Made by a program: the position numbers and the translations under genes. From the NCBI GenBank assembly GCA_022360055.1, contig JAKSDO010000263.1:1-62866 (forward strand): a DNA stretch of 62,866 nucleotides. Direction: 5' to 3'. The stretch is from Cytophagales bacterium (GTDB taxonomy: Bacteria; Bacteroidota; Bacteroidia; Cytophagales; Cyclobacteriaceae). The notes beneath the pieces are model-generated. The model was not told the origin of the DNA. It did not search any database and saw nothing but the letters and a program-made list of their open reading frames with translations. This document shows positions 35,120-44,377 of this stretch, piece after piece. Every line of letters begins with the position of its first letter. The first letter of the stretch is position 1.

Positions 35120-36634
35120 TTACTCCAAATTCATCCCCCGCTTCTGCATTTCACTCCACAGTTTTTTAAATTTATCCAAGGAGGGTTGGTCCGCATCGAC
35201 AATATTATGAAGCGTTTTACCCTGCATAACCAATGGCGCTTCCGTCGCCGGAAGATACTTTTTCAACTCATTCTTAATTTGATGATACTCCGGGTTTTCA
35301 GCCAGATTGTCCCATTCGTACGGATCATTTTGATGGTTGTACAATTCCTCGGAACCGTCAAAGTAGACGGTGTATCTCCAGTTGAACGAGCGCAAAGAAT
35401 AATTCCCTCGACCCCAGGTCGTAAGCGCAGGAATTTTGCGGCCCGTATCCGGAGATTGAAGCAATTCTGTCAAATCCAGTCCATCGCTGTATTCCGGTAT
35501 TTCGATTCCGGCATAGTTCAATAACGTCGGATAAATGTCGATCAATGAAACCGGCGCATCACACACTTTTCCATTCGATGCATTTTCCGGATCCAGAATG
35601 ATAAACGGCACGCGGGTCGATTCTTCCCACAATGAAAATTTGCGATGACTCCGCTTTTCCCCGAAATGATAGCCGTGATCCGACCAAAGTACGATTATTG
35701 TATTGTCTTTGTAAGGACTGCTGTTCAGTGCTTCCACTACCCTTCCGACATTTTCATCGGTGTAGGCATTGCAAGCCAGGTAAGCGCGTATCCAGTCTTC
35801 CCAGGTATTTTTTGACCTGTAGTTGTAATCATCGTTCAGCTTTGCATTGCTCCGCGCCACCCATGGCAGGTCGGCCAGATCGTCGTCTCTGACCTGTGTT
35901 TTTCGAATCTCTTCTCTCGGAAACATATCAAAATATTTCTTAGGGGCAACGAAGGGTAAATGGGGCTTAATAAAACCGACCGCCAGGAAAAACGGTTTTT
36001 CATGCTTTCGTTTTAAAACCTCAACACCGAATTTTGATATATTGTAATCCACATGATCTTCCAATGGCGACAGAGAGGGGCGTGCGCACATTTTCCGAAA
36101 CTCCTTCGAGCCGGTACCCACGGTCGAATCAACTACCGGATCAGGTAATTCCAACAGTTGTGTATTGATACTTTCCGTAAATTCCAGCGAATCGAATCTT
36201 TCGATTGACGCTCGTTTCATATTCCCATGATGGATTTTTCCGGCCCCGTAGGTGTTGTAGCCGTTGGCTCTAAAGAGCTCCATCAGACTTTTGTGCTTTT
36301 CAAAAAATTCCGGTTCCAGCTTATTCCGGTCGTAGAACGGATACAGACCGGAATTATGAGGCTGCATACCGTAAAGAATGGCATTCCTGCAAGGGGAACA
36401 GGCGGGCGCCGGGGTGTGTGCATTGGTGAACAATACCCCCTGCCCTGCCAGTTTGTCTATATTCGGTGTTCTGGCCATAGGATGTCCGCCAAGGACACCG
36501 ATCCAGTCGTTCATATCATCTATGGCGATGAACAGGATGTTCGGCTTTTGTCCGGAAGTTCTTTCCATACACGAATTGAATATCAAGATAAGTGACATTG
36601 ATGCCAGGACCGAAATCGTGTGTTTCCTATTCAT
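35120..36634 (-). CDS. Sulfatase (S1 family), iduronate-2-sulfatase-like
   Basis: 504 residues from ATG 36634 (MNRKHTISVL). Lipobox FNSC near 22. Metal ligands AIDDMNDWIG, FGly motif CSPCRNAILYG (Cys about 79) with a Cys where most sulfatases have Ser, followed by NSGLYPFYDRN. LWSDHGYHFGEKRSHRKF is the second metal/substrate site typical of iduronate-sulfatase-type enzymes. C-terminal YNHQNDPYEWDNLAENP. Its stop codon is 12 bp from unit A3. It may form one transcript with the sulfatases on either side. Confidence 0.93.
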   Translation of the reverse strand: MNRKHTISVLASMSLILIFNSCMERTSGQKPNILFIAIDDMNDWIGVLGGHPMARTPNIDKLAGQGVLFTNAHTPAPACSPCRNAILYGMQPHNSGLYPFYDRNKLEPEFFEKHKSLMELFRANGYNTYGAGKIHHGNMKRASIERFDSLEFTESINTQLLELPDPVVDSTVGTGSKEFRKMCARPSLSPLEDHVDYNISKFGVEVLKRKHEKPFFLAVGFIKPHLPFVAPKKYFDMFPREEIRKTQVRDDDLADLPWVARSNAKLNDDYNYRSKNTWEDWIRAYLACNAYTDENVGRVVEALNSSPYKDNTIIVLWSDHGYHFGEKRSHRKFSLWEESTRVPFIILDPENASNGKVCDAPVSLIDIYPTLLNYAGIEIPEYSDGLDLTELLQSPDTGRKIPALTTWGRGNYSLRSFNWRYTVYFDGSEELYNHQNDPYEWDNLAENPEYHQIKNELKKYLPATEAPLVMQGKTLHNIVDADQPSLDKFKKLWSEMQKRGMNLE

Positions 36635-36751
36635 AATTTGAAATTTTTCAGTATGATCTGTTGCTGCTTTGACGAATGACCGGGCTGTAATTTCCGGGTA
36701 TTTCGAAATGGCGTTCGCATCATAAAACATGTTTGACGGCATTCGACAGGG

Positions 36752-38356
36752 CTAATCAACGGTCACTTCGCTTCCCCACCAGTTGTTGTCCGGATCAAAG
36801 TCCGGCGATAGGAAATTCTTTCGTTGCCGCTCAAGTCTCGGCAGGCGTACCTCCCTTACATGATCCAGGTATTGCTTTTCCTTTTCAGCATCGTATTCGG
36901 GGTCCCTGGCAGGAAAACGGGCGCCCATTTCATCGAGCAGGGCAAACAGTTTTTCACTCATTGCTTTTACCAGTTCCGGATGCTCTCCGGAAACGTCCGT
37001 CGTTTCTTCCAAATCATTTTTTAAATGATACAATTCTTCTCTCCCGTCTTCGTAGTAATGGATCAGCTTCCAGGCGCCCTCACGAATGATCGACGAAGGT
37101 TCCCCGCCCTGGTTCCCGTAGTGCGGATAATGCCAGATCAAAGGACGGTCTTCAAGTGTCCCGCCTTCGAGTATGGGAACAAGGCTTTTTCCGTCCAAAT
37201 GTTGCTCCGGCTTCAACTCCAAACCTGCCAATTCCAAAATTGTCGGGTAGAAGTCTGTGCCGGTGGCGGGAGTTGAGGTAGATCCACCGCCGTCGGTAAC
37301 GCCCGGCACTTTGATGAAATAGGGCTCCCGGATGCCGCCTTCAAACTGATATCCTTTCCCGGCCCGCAACGGCAAATTGGAGGTAGCGAAGGCATCCCCT
37401 GCGGCAACACCGCCATTATCCGATGTAAATACGATAACCGTATTGTCCGCTAACCCGAGTGCATCCACGGCTTTCAATACTTCACCGACAGCATCGTCCA
37501 TGGCTTCGACCAACCCGGCATAGACCGGGTTGTCCTGTACCTGGCGAATCGGCAGAAAATGTCCCATTTCAAAACCTGTCTCTGCAATTCCGGCTGCTTC
37601 CGCTTTCCGTTGATACTTTGCCCATTTTTCTTTGGTGGTCTGAATCGGCCCATGAACCGCATAAAAAGCCAGATAAGCAAAAAACGGCTGTCCGGTGACC
37701 TTCGGATCATTATGTCTCATAAACTCCACCGTCTCAAGCGCCAGGCGCATCGATAGGTTCTCACCGTCCGGACCACTTTCCAGATTGGGATTATTCCACG
37801 GCGCAAAATATCCGCCATGAGGACTGCCGACGTCCCATCCGCCTTTGTTTACATCGAATCCATGGTGTTCGGGCCAGGAAGTCGAATCGCCCAAATGCCA
37901 TTTGCCTGCAAAGAACGTCTTATAGCCGCCTTCCTTCATCGCTTCCGGCAGGGTAAGGGCTTCGGCCGAAAGTTTGCGCACGTATTCGGGGGGCAAGAGT
38001 TGATTAAACCGGCCGGCTTTTCTCCATTCCTCGCCTGTTTTTGCCCCAATCCAGTCCGTAATCCCATGTCGCGCCGGAAAAGTTCCAAGCATGATGCTGG
38101 CTCTTGAAGGACTGCATACCTGGCAGGTAGCATAGCCTTCCCGGAAGACCATACCTTCGTTGGCGATCCTGTCTATGTTCGGAGTTTCATAATATTTACT
38201 GCCTGTCACGCCCAGATCATGATATCCAAGGTCGTCGGCAAGAATAAAAATAAAATTGGGCCTTACTGTATTTCCCGGTTTTCTTTCGTCCTTATTAACA
38301 CAACCGGCCATAAAGAAAACCACGACCCCCAGGATTGAAAAAATTTTATAAGTCAT
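36752..38356 (-). CDS. Sulfatase (S1 family)
   Basis: 534 residues. Lipobox MAGC at 19. LADDLGYHDLG, FGly motif CSPSRASIMLG (Cys about 81) followed by ARHGITDWIG, KWHLGD, FTSDNGGVAAG and the C-terminal LIHYYEDGREELYHLKNDLE. The tail has a typical extra helix (EKEKQYLDHVREV). It is the first gene of the four-sulfatase block and has a TACATTTG box upstream. Confidence 0.93.
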   Translation of the reverse strand: MTYKIFSILGVVVFFMAGCVNKDERKPGNTVRPNFIFILADDLGYHDLGVTGSKYYETPNIDRIANEGMVFREGYATCQVCSPSRASIMLGTFPARHGITDWIGAKTGEEWRKAGRFNQLLPPEYVRKLSAEALTLPEAMKEGGYKTFFAGKWHLGDSTSWPEHHGFDVNKGGWDVGSPHGGYFAPWNNPNLESGPDGENLSMRLALETVEFMRHNDPKVTGQPFFAYLAFYAVHGPIQTTKEKWAKYQRKAEAAGIAETGFEMGHFLPIRQVQDNPVYAGLVEAMDDAVGEVLKAVDALGLADNTVIVFTSDNGGVAAGDAFATSNLPLRAGKGYQFEGGIREPYFIKVPGVTDGGGSTSTPATGTDFYPTILELAGLELKPEQHLDGKSLVPILEGGTLEDRPLIWHYPHYGNQGGEPSSIIREGAWKLIHYYEDGREELYHLKNDLEETTDVSGEHPELVKAMSEKLFALLDEMGARFPARDPEYDAEKEKQYLDHVREVRLPRLERQRKNFLSPDFDPDNNWWGSEVTVD

Positions 38357-38385
38357 TTGTTTTTAGATTAGGTATTTGACACCCT

Positions 38386-38393
38386 CAAATGTA
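38386..38393 (-). promoter_or_regulatory. Candidate -7 element (TACATTTG) upstream of the four-sulfatase block
   Basis: Perfect TAnnTTTG about 30 bp upstream of the 36752-38356 start codon, in a 146 bp gap after the GH2 gene. No clear -33 TTG. It suggests that the four sulfatases can be transcribed separately from the SusCD part. Confidence 0.35.
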
Positions 38394-38502
38394 ACTAGAT
38401 TCATTTGAAAAAAGAGGAAAATAAGATCCATAAATCATAGTTTAAACTCACTTACACCGGTCTACCCGGACCTTAGCGGTTAGACGGCTTTACGATCAGA
38501 CG

Positions 38503-40950
38503 CTAAATCCCGGTCTTTATCGCAATCTCTTCGGACAGCAGGCCTTCGCTCTCGGCGACCAGCTTAATATTTCCCGGGGTTTCGGAAGACTGAATAATCG
38601 CCATACATTTTCCGTTAAAAGCTTTCCGGTACGGCTTTACAAATGATTCCAGGCTCGTCGGATCGCCGTTCCCAACAGCTTTTACAACACCTTCGCCTTC
38701 CACGGAAAAATTAATTAAATTGTTTGCGCGCGGGCAAAGCACACCGTTTTCATCCACTACCGAGACGGTAACAAATGCCAGCTCTTTTCCGTCGGCAGGT
38801 ATTTCCCGGCGGTCCGATTCCAATACAATTTTCGCCGGTTGGCCCGCTGTTTTCACAACAGTTTCCCTTACCGGATTATTGTTTTCGTCAAGCGCCACCA
38901 CTTTTAACTCCCCGGGGACGTAGGTTATGTCATCCCAGACCAGGCGATAGGTCGTATACAATCCGGACGGATCTTTTTCCCGAACGCCCAGGCTTTCGCC
39001 ATTCAAAAAAAGTTCCCCTTTGTCGAAACTGCTGTAACAGTGTACCGATACTTTCTGTCCTTTGTCCCAATTCCAGTGCGGCAATACATGAAGCACTTCC
39101 TCGTCCGTCCATTTGGCCTGATAGAGGTAAAAACGGTCTTTGGGGATGCCACAAAGGTCAATGATCCCAAAATACGAACTGCGCGCAGGCCACTCGATGT
39201 TGTATGGCGTCGGTTCTCCGAGATAGTCGAAACCGGTCCAGACATATTCGCCGGCGATGTATTTGAACGAGTCCTGCGCCACAAATTCCCGGTCCGGTGA
39301 GGTTGCCCAACGCGGGAATTCGTTGTCGAACGAACTGGAATGATAAGGATCGCGGGTAAAATGCACTTTTTCAACAGCCGGGAAGAAGTATTCTCCCCGC
39401 GAGCTTACGGTGGAGGCAGTTTCGCTGCCATACATTTTCCAATGTGGAAATTTATTGTGAATAAAGTCGTAATGTTGAGGTTTGTAGTTCCAGCCGGCCA
39501 CATCCACAATATCTGCAAATCCGTTTTTGATTGCTCCCTGCCATTGGTTAAAACCGGCTGTTGTCGGCCGGGTCGGGTCTTCGCGTTTGCAAATATCTAC
39601 CAGGAATTGGCAATATTTCGCCCCGTCCGCAATTCCCTGCTCCCGGATTTCATTTCCTATACTCCACATAATCACCGAGGGGTGGTTGCGGTCGCGACGG
39701 ATGAATGCAACCATATCTTTCTCCGCCCATTCATCCCATAATTTATTGTAACCGTTTTCGGTTTTTGCCATTTTCCATTCATCAAAAGCTTCGTTGATCA
39801 CCAGAAAGCCCATTTCATCTGCGAGATCCAGCATCTCCGGCGCCGGAGGATTGTGACTCGTACGGATCGAATTACAGCCCATTTCCTTCAACAGCTTCAT
39901 CCGGTGGCGCAAAGAAGAGACGTTAACTGCCGCACCTAACGGCCCTAAATCGTGGTGCAGGCAAACACCGTTGAGCTGAACGCGCTTCCCGTTCAGGAAA
40001 AAACCTTTATCGCTGGTGAATTCAAAATAACGAAACCCAAAGGGAGTCTCGTACCTGTCCAATTCTTTGTCCCCGTCCAGGATTCTGGTGACCGCAGTAT
40101 ACAATACCGGAGCATCCACAGACCACAGGTCCGGCGCAACCACTTCCAGGTTTTGTTCCACCGTCGTTTCTTCATCGATATGTACTGCTTCCGAACCGGT
40201 TGACACAAGCACTCCTGCCGCCGAAAGTATCTGGGTTTCGACCGTTACCTCCTTTGATTCACCCGATTTGTTTAATACCGTCGTTTTCAAATCCACTGTT
40301 CCTTTTCCATTCCGGATCCCGGGAGTAGTAAGATACGTTCCCCATTGTTTCACAAAGACCGGATTGGTGACGACAAGACGCACATTCCTGTAAATGCCCG
40401 CGCCGGGATACCACCGCGAGGAGAACGGTTTATTTTCCAGGCGGACTGCCAGTATGTTTTCCTCACCAAATTGTACCTTTTCGGTCAGATCAAAGCCAAA
40501 CGAAGCGTAACCATAAGGCCATTCGCCGATAAATTCACCGTTGAGATATATCCTCGCATGGCTCATGGCGCCGTCAAACTCCACGTGCACGCGTTTATTT
40601 CCGTATGAAGACGGGATGTCCAGGGCCTTGCGATACCATCCGATTCCGAGGTGCGGCAATCCTCCGGTACGCCCGGTACGCATTTTGGGCACCCGCTCGC
40701 CATCTTCGAGCACCATGATCTCCTGTGCGTCAATGGATGAATCAAACTCCCCTGAAATTGCCCAATCATGGGGAACCGTAACGTCTTCCCAATCTTCGGT
40801 ACTGGTTTCGGGCCGGGCTCCTCCCTCCACTTCCGAATTGATAAATTGCCAACCGGTATCCAAAAGCGTCGTCCTGCGCGATTCATGGGTGCCGGTGGTA
40901 CAACCTGCCAGGTAAATGAGGAGTAGGTTAAAAAAAATCAGTCTTTTCAT
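38503..40950 (-). CDS. Glycoside hydrolase family 2, beta-galactosidase-like lipoprotein
   Basis: 815 residues from ATG 40950 (MKRLIFFNLL). Fourteen upstream codons belong to unit B2. Lipobox LAGC at 17. Domains in order: GH2 N-terminal jelly roll (VPHDWAISGEF, WYPGAGIYRNV), Ig-like, TIM barrel with GVCLHHDLGPLG, SIRTSHNPPAPE, acid/base in MWSIGNEIREQ and nucleophile in MYGSETASTV. C-terminal beta domains (DUF4982/Big-like) follow from about 600. It is surface or periplasmic by its lipoprotein signal. Its place among sulfatases suggests it removes a beta-linked sugar after desulfation. Confidence 0.92.
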   Translation of the reverse strand: MKRLIFFNLLLIYLAGCTTGTHESRRTTLLDTGWQFINSEVEGGARPETSTEDWEDVTVPHDWAISGEFDSSIDAQEIMVLEDGERVPKMRTGRTGGLPHLGIGWYRKALDIPSSYGNKRVHVEFDGAMSHARIYLNGEFIGEWPYGYASFGFDLTEKVQFGEENILAVRLENKPFSSRWYPGAGIYRNVRLVVTNPVFVKQWGTYLTTPGIRNGKGTVDLKTTVLNKSGESKEVTVETQILSAAGVLVSTGSEAVHIDEETTVEQNLEVVAPDLWSVDAPVLYTAVTRILDGDKELDRYETPFGFRYFEFTSDKGFFLNGKRVQLNGVCLHHDLGPLGAAVNVSSLRHRMKLLKEMGCNSIRTSHNPPAPEMLDLADEMGFLVINEAFDEWKMAKTENGYNKLWDEWAEKDMVAFIRRDRNHPSVIMWSIGNEIREQGIADGAKYCQFLVDICKREDPTRPTTAGFNQWQGAIKNGFADIVDVAGWNYKPQHYDFIHNKFPHWKMYGSETASTVSSRGEYFFPAVEKVHFTRDPYHSSSFDNEFPRWATSPDREFVAQDSFKYIAGEYVWTGFDYLGEPTPYNIEWPARSSYFGIIDLCGIPKDRFYLYQAKWTDEEVLHVLPHWNWDKGQKVSVHCYSSFDKGELFLNGESLGVREKDPSGLYTTYRLVWDDITYVPGELKVVALDENNNPVRETVVKTAGQPAKIVLESDRREIPADGKELAFVTVSVVDENGVLCPRANNLINFSVEGEGVVKAVGNGDPTSLESFVKPYRKAFNGKCMAIIQSSETPGNIKLVAESEGLLSEEIAIKTGI

Positions 40951-41041
40951 CAGTTTAAAATTTGCGGAAACCTCGCCATGCGCCGTTGACAATCATGATC
41001 TTGTGTGCCTCAATAATTATCTCAGGCATGGCCTGTTTCAT
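40951..41041 (-). repeat. Type B leader unit, copy 2 (91 bp), ends on the GH2 start codon
   Basis: Sense ATGAAACAGGC followed by the perfect hairpin CAGGC-CAT-GCCTG. The loop differs from copy 1 but the stem is identical. It ends GCAAATTTTAAACTG directly at the GH2 ATG. A 28-codon mini-frame ends in TAA shortly before that ATG. The next unit upstream is type A4, so the order A-B here is the reverse of B-A at trpD. Confidence 0.82.
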
Positions 41042-41129
41042 GTGTTTATATTTTTTTAGTTTGCTGACACCCAGAGAAGTATTATCATGCCTGTGTGTCC
41101 TGAATTTGCTCCGGTCCTACCGGTTTCAT
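41042..41129 (-). repeat. Type A leader unit, copy 4 (88 bp)
   Basis: Sense ATGAAA then the perfect hairpin CCGGT-AGG-ACCGG. The second stem GACAC/GTGTC is kept although two or three bases are missing from its apical part relative to other copies. It joins unit B2 through AAACACATGAAA. The unit starts 54 bp after the stop of the sulfatase at 41184. Confidence 0.82.
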
Positions 41130-41183
41130 TGCATAAAAATTTAAATGTTTGTCTTTTGAAGACCCCAAAAGACGGTATTGCCC

Positions 41184-42620
41184 TTATTTGTTTGCCATTA
41201 AATTTGCATTGTATCTGTCTCTTGCCATATAATCCTGGATTTTACCGCCATATGGGAAACCTCTGGTATCCGTTCGCACATCTCGAAAAATTCGATTCAT
41301 TTGCCGAACCAGCTCAGGATAATCGGCAGCGAGATCTTCGGCCTCACAGACGTCTTCTTCCAGGTTGTAAAGTTCTGTGCGCGAATCAACCCCATAGCGG
41401 ACAGCTTTCCAGTTTCCTTTCCGGACCGCTTGCCTGAAACCGCCCTTTGGCAGCTTCCTGTTCCAGCCATCCAACTGCAATTCCCAATAAAGATAGTCAT
41501 GTTTGCCTTGTTTGTTTCCCAGGAGCTCAGGTAAAACAGAAATACCATCTGTCCCGGGAGATCGAATGCCGGCGACTTCGGCCAGGGTCGGCATAAAATC
41601 GTAAAAGGCTCCCGGATGACCGGAAACCCTGCCCTGCTCAATTTTATCTTTCCAAAAAGCAATGAAAGGCGTCCGGATCCCTCCTTCATACAAATCGCGC
41701 TTGAATCCTCTAAGTCCACCGGTGCTTTCAAAAAACAAATGGTCATGGCCTTCATGATGCGCACCATTGTCGCTCGTAAATAAAACCAAGGTATGGTCCA
41801 AATCGCCATCCTGCTCCAACCGCTTTAGAAGTCTTCCAATCTGGCCGTCGAGCAGCGTGATTTTAGCCGCATGTCTGCGCTCGCGCTCCTCCCAGCCCTG
41901 ATCGGCATATAATGCTTTATTGCGAATATAGCGTTCATGGCCATGAGGAATCCGGTAGGACATGAAAAGAAAGAAGGGCTTTTCTTTATCTTTCCGATCC
42001 AGGTATTCCAATGCAAAGTTGGTTCGGAATACATCGATGCAATCGTATTTTTCCTGATCGTAATAGATGGAATCTTTGTCGACGTTGACCCAGTGAACCT
42101 TTTCATCGAACTTTTTCCCTCCAAAGCGGGATTCCCATTGTTCCTGGACCGCATAATCAAATCCGCGGTTCATCGCCCAGGTCGATTCGTCGTTTGGATC
42201 ATCGAGATGCCATTTTCCGATAAAAGCCGTCTGATAACCTGCGTCTTTCATCATTTCTCCCAATGTGATTTCATCCTTTCTCAACGGAACACGTTTCCAA
42301 ACATCATTTTCAAAAATTCCACTGTTGCCGCGAATCGTGGCATGCCCGGCGTGCTTTCCCGTCATGAGTACCGCTCGCGAAGGCGAGCAGACCGATGTGC
42401 CTGCGTAAAAATCGGTGAACCGCATGCCTTGCTCGGCCAGATGATCAAGAACAGGAGTTTTTATCACTTCCTGACCATAAGAGCCCAACTCCCCATATCC
42501 GAGGTCGTCGGCCAGCAAAAACAATATGTTGGGTTTTGCACGTTCAGGCAATTTGGTCTGGCATCCATAGGCTGCCATGATAAAACATAGGATTATAGCG
42601 AAAAGAATTTTATTTTTCAT
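41184..42620 (-). CDS. Sulfatase (S1 family), N-acetylgalactosamine-6-sulfatase-like
   Basis: 478 residues. Lipobox AYGC at 20. LADDLGYGELG, FGly motif CSPSRAVLMTG (Cys about 78) followed by GHATIRGN, KWHLDDPND, FTSDNGAHHEGHD and C-terminal WKAVRYGVD with LYNLEEDVCEAEDLA. Close paralogue of 31836-33305 by the GHxxIRGN and HHEGG/HLEGG surroundings. ATG 42620 is exactly the boundary of leader unit A5. Confidence 0.93.
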   Translation of the reverse strand: MKNKILFAIILCFIMAAYGCQTKLPERAKPNILFLLADDLGYGELGSYGQEVIKTPVLDHLAEQGMRFTDFYAGTSVCSPSRAVLMTGKHAGHATIRGNSGIFENDVWKRVPLRKDEITLGEMMKDAGYQTAFIGKWHLDDPNDESTWAMNRGFDYAVQEQWESRFGGKKFDEKVHWVNVDKDSIYYDQEKYDCIDVFRTNFALEYLDRKDKEKPFFLFMSYRIPHGHERYIRNKALYADQGWEERERRHAAKITLLDGQIGRLLKRLEQDGDLDHTLVLFTSDNGAHHEGHDHLFFESTGGLRGFKRDLYEGGIRTPFIAFWKDKIEQGRVSGHPGAFYDFMPTLAEVAGIRSPGTDGISVLPELLGNKQGKHDYLYWELQLDGWNRKLPKGGFRQAVRKGNWKAVRYGVDSRTELYNLEEDVCEAEDLAADYPELVRQMNRIFRDVRTDTRGFPYGGKIQDYMARDRYNANLMANK

Positions 42621-42708
42621 ATGTTTATTTTTTTAGTTAGCTGACGCAAAGAGAAATATAGTCATGCCCTTGTATGTCCTAAAATTGCTCCGGTCCTGCT
42701 GGTTTCAT
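42621..42708 (-). repeat. Type A leader unit, copy 5 (88 bp), ends on a sulfatase start codon
   Basis: Sense ATGAAACCAGC-AGG-ACCGG. The first stem is weakened in this strand but still pairs with G-U on the complementary strand. The second stem is also weaker, so this is the most diverged copy. Its mini-frame has two stops. The unit ends at the ATG of the sulfatase at 41184-42620. Confidence 0.78.
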
Positions 42709-42947
42709 AACGATTAGTTTACTATTCGACATCGATTTACGAAATGACGGCTACTCGCAAAACACCTCATAGCCATCAAAAAGTTCCCAAAATACCGATC
42801 CACCCATCTTCCGAATCCTCCTGCGATGGTGGGGAAGCTCTGCCCGGGCCCTTTTTCAACCGGGTATCGCCGTAGCTTTGACTGAGCTGCCGTGAAGATT
42901 TGAGGCCCCCGATAACTTTCTGCAAAAAAGTCCATGTACACATCCAC
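42709..42947 (-). other. Gene-free gap, possibly a decayed coding fragment
   Basis: 239 bp between a sulfatase stop and unit A5. A 77-codon frame on the minus strand begins right after the sulfatase stop, and another frame ends in ELFDGYEVFCE. Base composition is coding-like, but no family is recognisable and the frames switch. It may be the remainder of a lost gene. Confidence 0.35.
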
Positions 42948-44369
42948 TTATTTTCCGGGAGGGATTGGCAGCGGGACCACATCGCGATAAATGATCATCC
43001 ACCGATTCAACTGTGTCTTGTATTTATGTTCAATTTCTTTATATGCTTCGCTTCCCGAGAGGTTATGGAGCTCATAAGGGTCCTTCTTCAGGTCGAAAAA
43101 TTCGAACATAGGTCGCTCCTCCTCAAATAGGATCGTGTTCGAAAATTTTTCATCGAGCTTCCCCTCTTTTTCCAACTGAACCAAATCCTTCCACATTTTT
43201 CCTCCTGCGAAATCGACCGGCCGGTATGGGAGATGAAAAAGGGGATTGTAAATAAAGCGGTACTCCTTGTTAAACACCGTTCTGGACAAATCGAAAACTG
43301 CGGAATTGCCAGGAAGGCCCGAAGCATGCGAACCGCGAACGGCAAAGAGGTATTCGTGGTTCTCCGTTTCATCTCCGGCCATGGCATGTCTGAAACTTTT
43401 ACCGGTCATCTCCTCGCACGGTTCAATACCTGCCACATCAAGTATCGTTGGCCCGACATCGCTGCCCGAAATCAAAATATCTGAAACAGTGTTGGCAGGG
43501 ATCAATTTTGGATATCGGGCGATCAATGGTACGTGCAGGCCGCAATCGTACAGCGTCCCCTTGCCTCGAAGGAGCGCTGCGCCATTGTCGCCCATAAAAA
43601 TGATCAATGTATTTTCGTACAGGTTCCGCCTTTTCAGCTCCTCAAATACCCGACCGATCCGGGCGTCGAGCCGATTGATCTCCCCAAAATGTGCGGCGAG
43701 ATCTTCTCTCAACAATTTGGTGTCGGGCATTCCTTCCGGAACGGTAATTTTCTGCGGATCCGGCTCATATTCCTTTGCCGTAAACGCCCTGTGCGGATCA
43801 CTGTAATTGGCCCACATAAAAAAGGGTTTTCCGTCCGGAACCAGATCTAAAAACTCCGTGATCTGGGCCAATACCTCGTCGCCAATTCCTTTGTTCAGGT
43901 AATCCACCCGGCTTTTAAAGGTGCGCATGCCGAACTCCTCAAAGACCTTTTGCGTTTCGGCCGGCGCTCGCGATGAACCGTCAAGGTGATAGCTCCTCCC
44001 GCAAATGCCCGTATAATAACCGGCGCCCCTCAGCAATTCGGGAAAAGTAATGATGTTTTTGTCTAATGGAGCGGAGAATCTCAACATTTGTACATCCACC
44101 ACATTTCGTCCGGTCAAAAGCGACGAACGGGAGGGCACACATTGCGGGGCCGTGGTATAAGCATGATTAAACCGCACACCTTCCGCAGCAAGTCCGTCGA
44201 GGTTAGGCGTGGCCAAATTCTCATTCCCGTAACACCCGAGATGCGGGACGCTGTGGTCGTCGGACAGTAAAAACAGGATGTTGGGCCGCTCTTTATCACT
44301 TTGGCCCACGACCAGGTTGAACGATAATATAAGGACGGCGATCAAAAATTTAGCGTTGGTCGATACCAT
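42948..44369 (-). CDS. Sulfatase (S1 family), heparan N-sulfatase-like
   Basis: 473 residues from ATG 44369; a TTG two codons earlier is possible. It has a standard signal peptide (ending near VVGQ) rather than a lipobox. LSDDHSVPHLGCYGN, FGly motif CVPSRSSLLTG (Cys about 77) followed by GRNVVDVQML, FMGDNGAALLRGKGTLYDCG (second metal site) and C-terminal FFDLKKDPYELHNLSG. The GKGTLYDxG pattern is typical of sulfamidase-like S1_8 members. The stop of the GH gene upstream is 8 bp away, so both are probably co-transcribed. Confidence 0.92.
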   Translation of the reverse strand: MVSTNAKFLIAVLILSFNLVVGQSDKERPNILFLLSDDHSVPHLGCYGNENLATPNLDGLAAEGVRFNHAYTTAPQCVPSRSSLLTGRNVVDVQMLRFSAPLDKNIITFPELLRGAGYYTGICGRSYHLDGSSRAPAETQKVFEEFGMRTFKSRVDYLNKGIGDEVLAQITEFLDLVPDGKPFFMWANYSDPHRAFTAKEYEPDPQKITVPEGMPDTKLLREDLAAHFGEINRLDARIGRVFEELKRRNLYENTLIIFMGDNGAALLRGKGTLYDCGLHVPLIARYPKLIPANTVSDILISGSDVGPTILDVAGIEPCEEMTGKSFRHAMAGDETENHEYLFAVRGSHASGLPGNSAVFDLSRTVFNKEYRFIYNPLFHLPYRPVDFAGGKMWKDLVQLEKEGKLDEKFSNTILFEEERPMFEFFDLKKDPYELHNLSGSEAYKEIEHKYKTQLNRWMIIYRDVVPLPIPPGK

Positions 44370-44377
44370 TTGCAATA

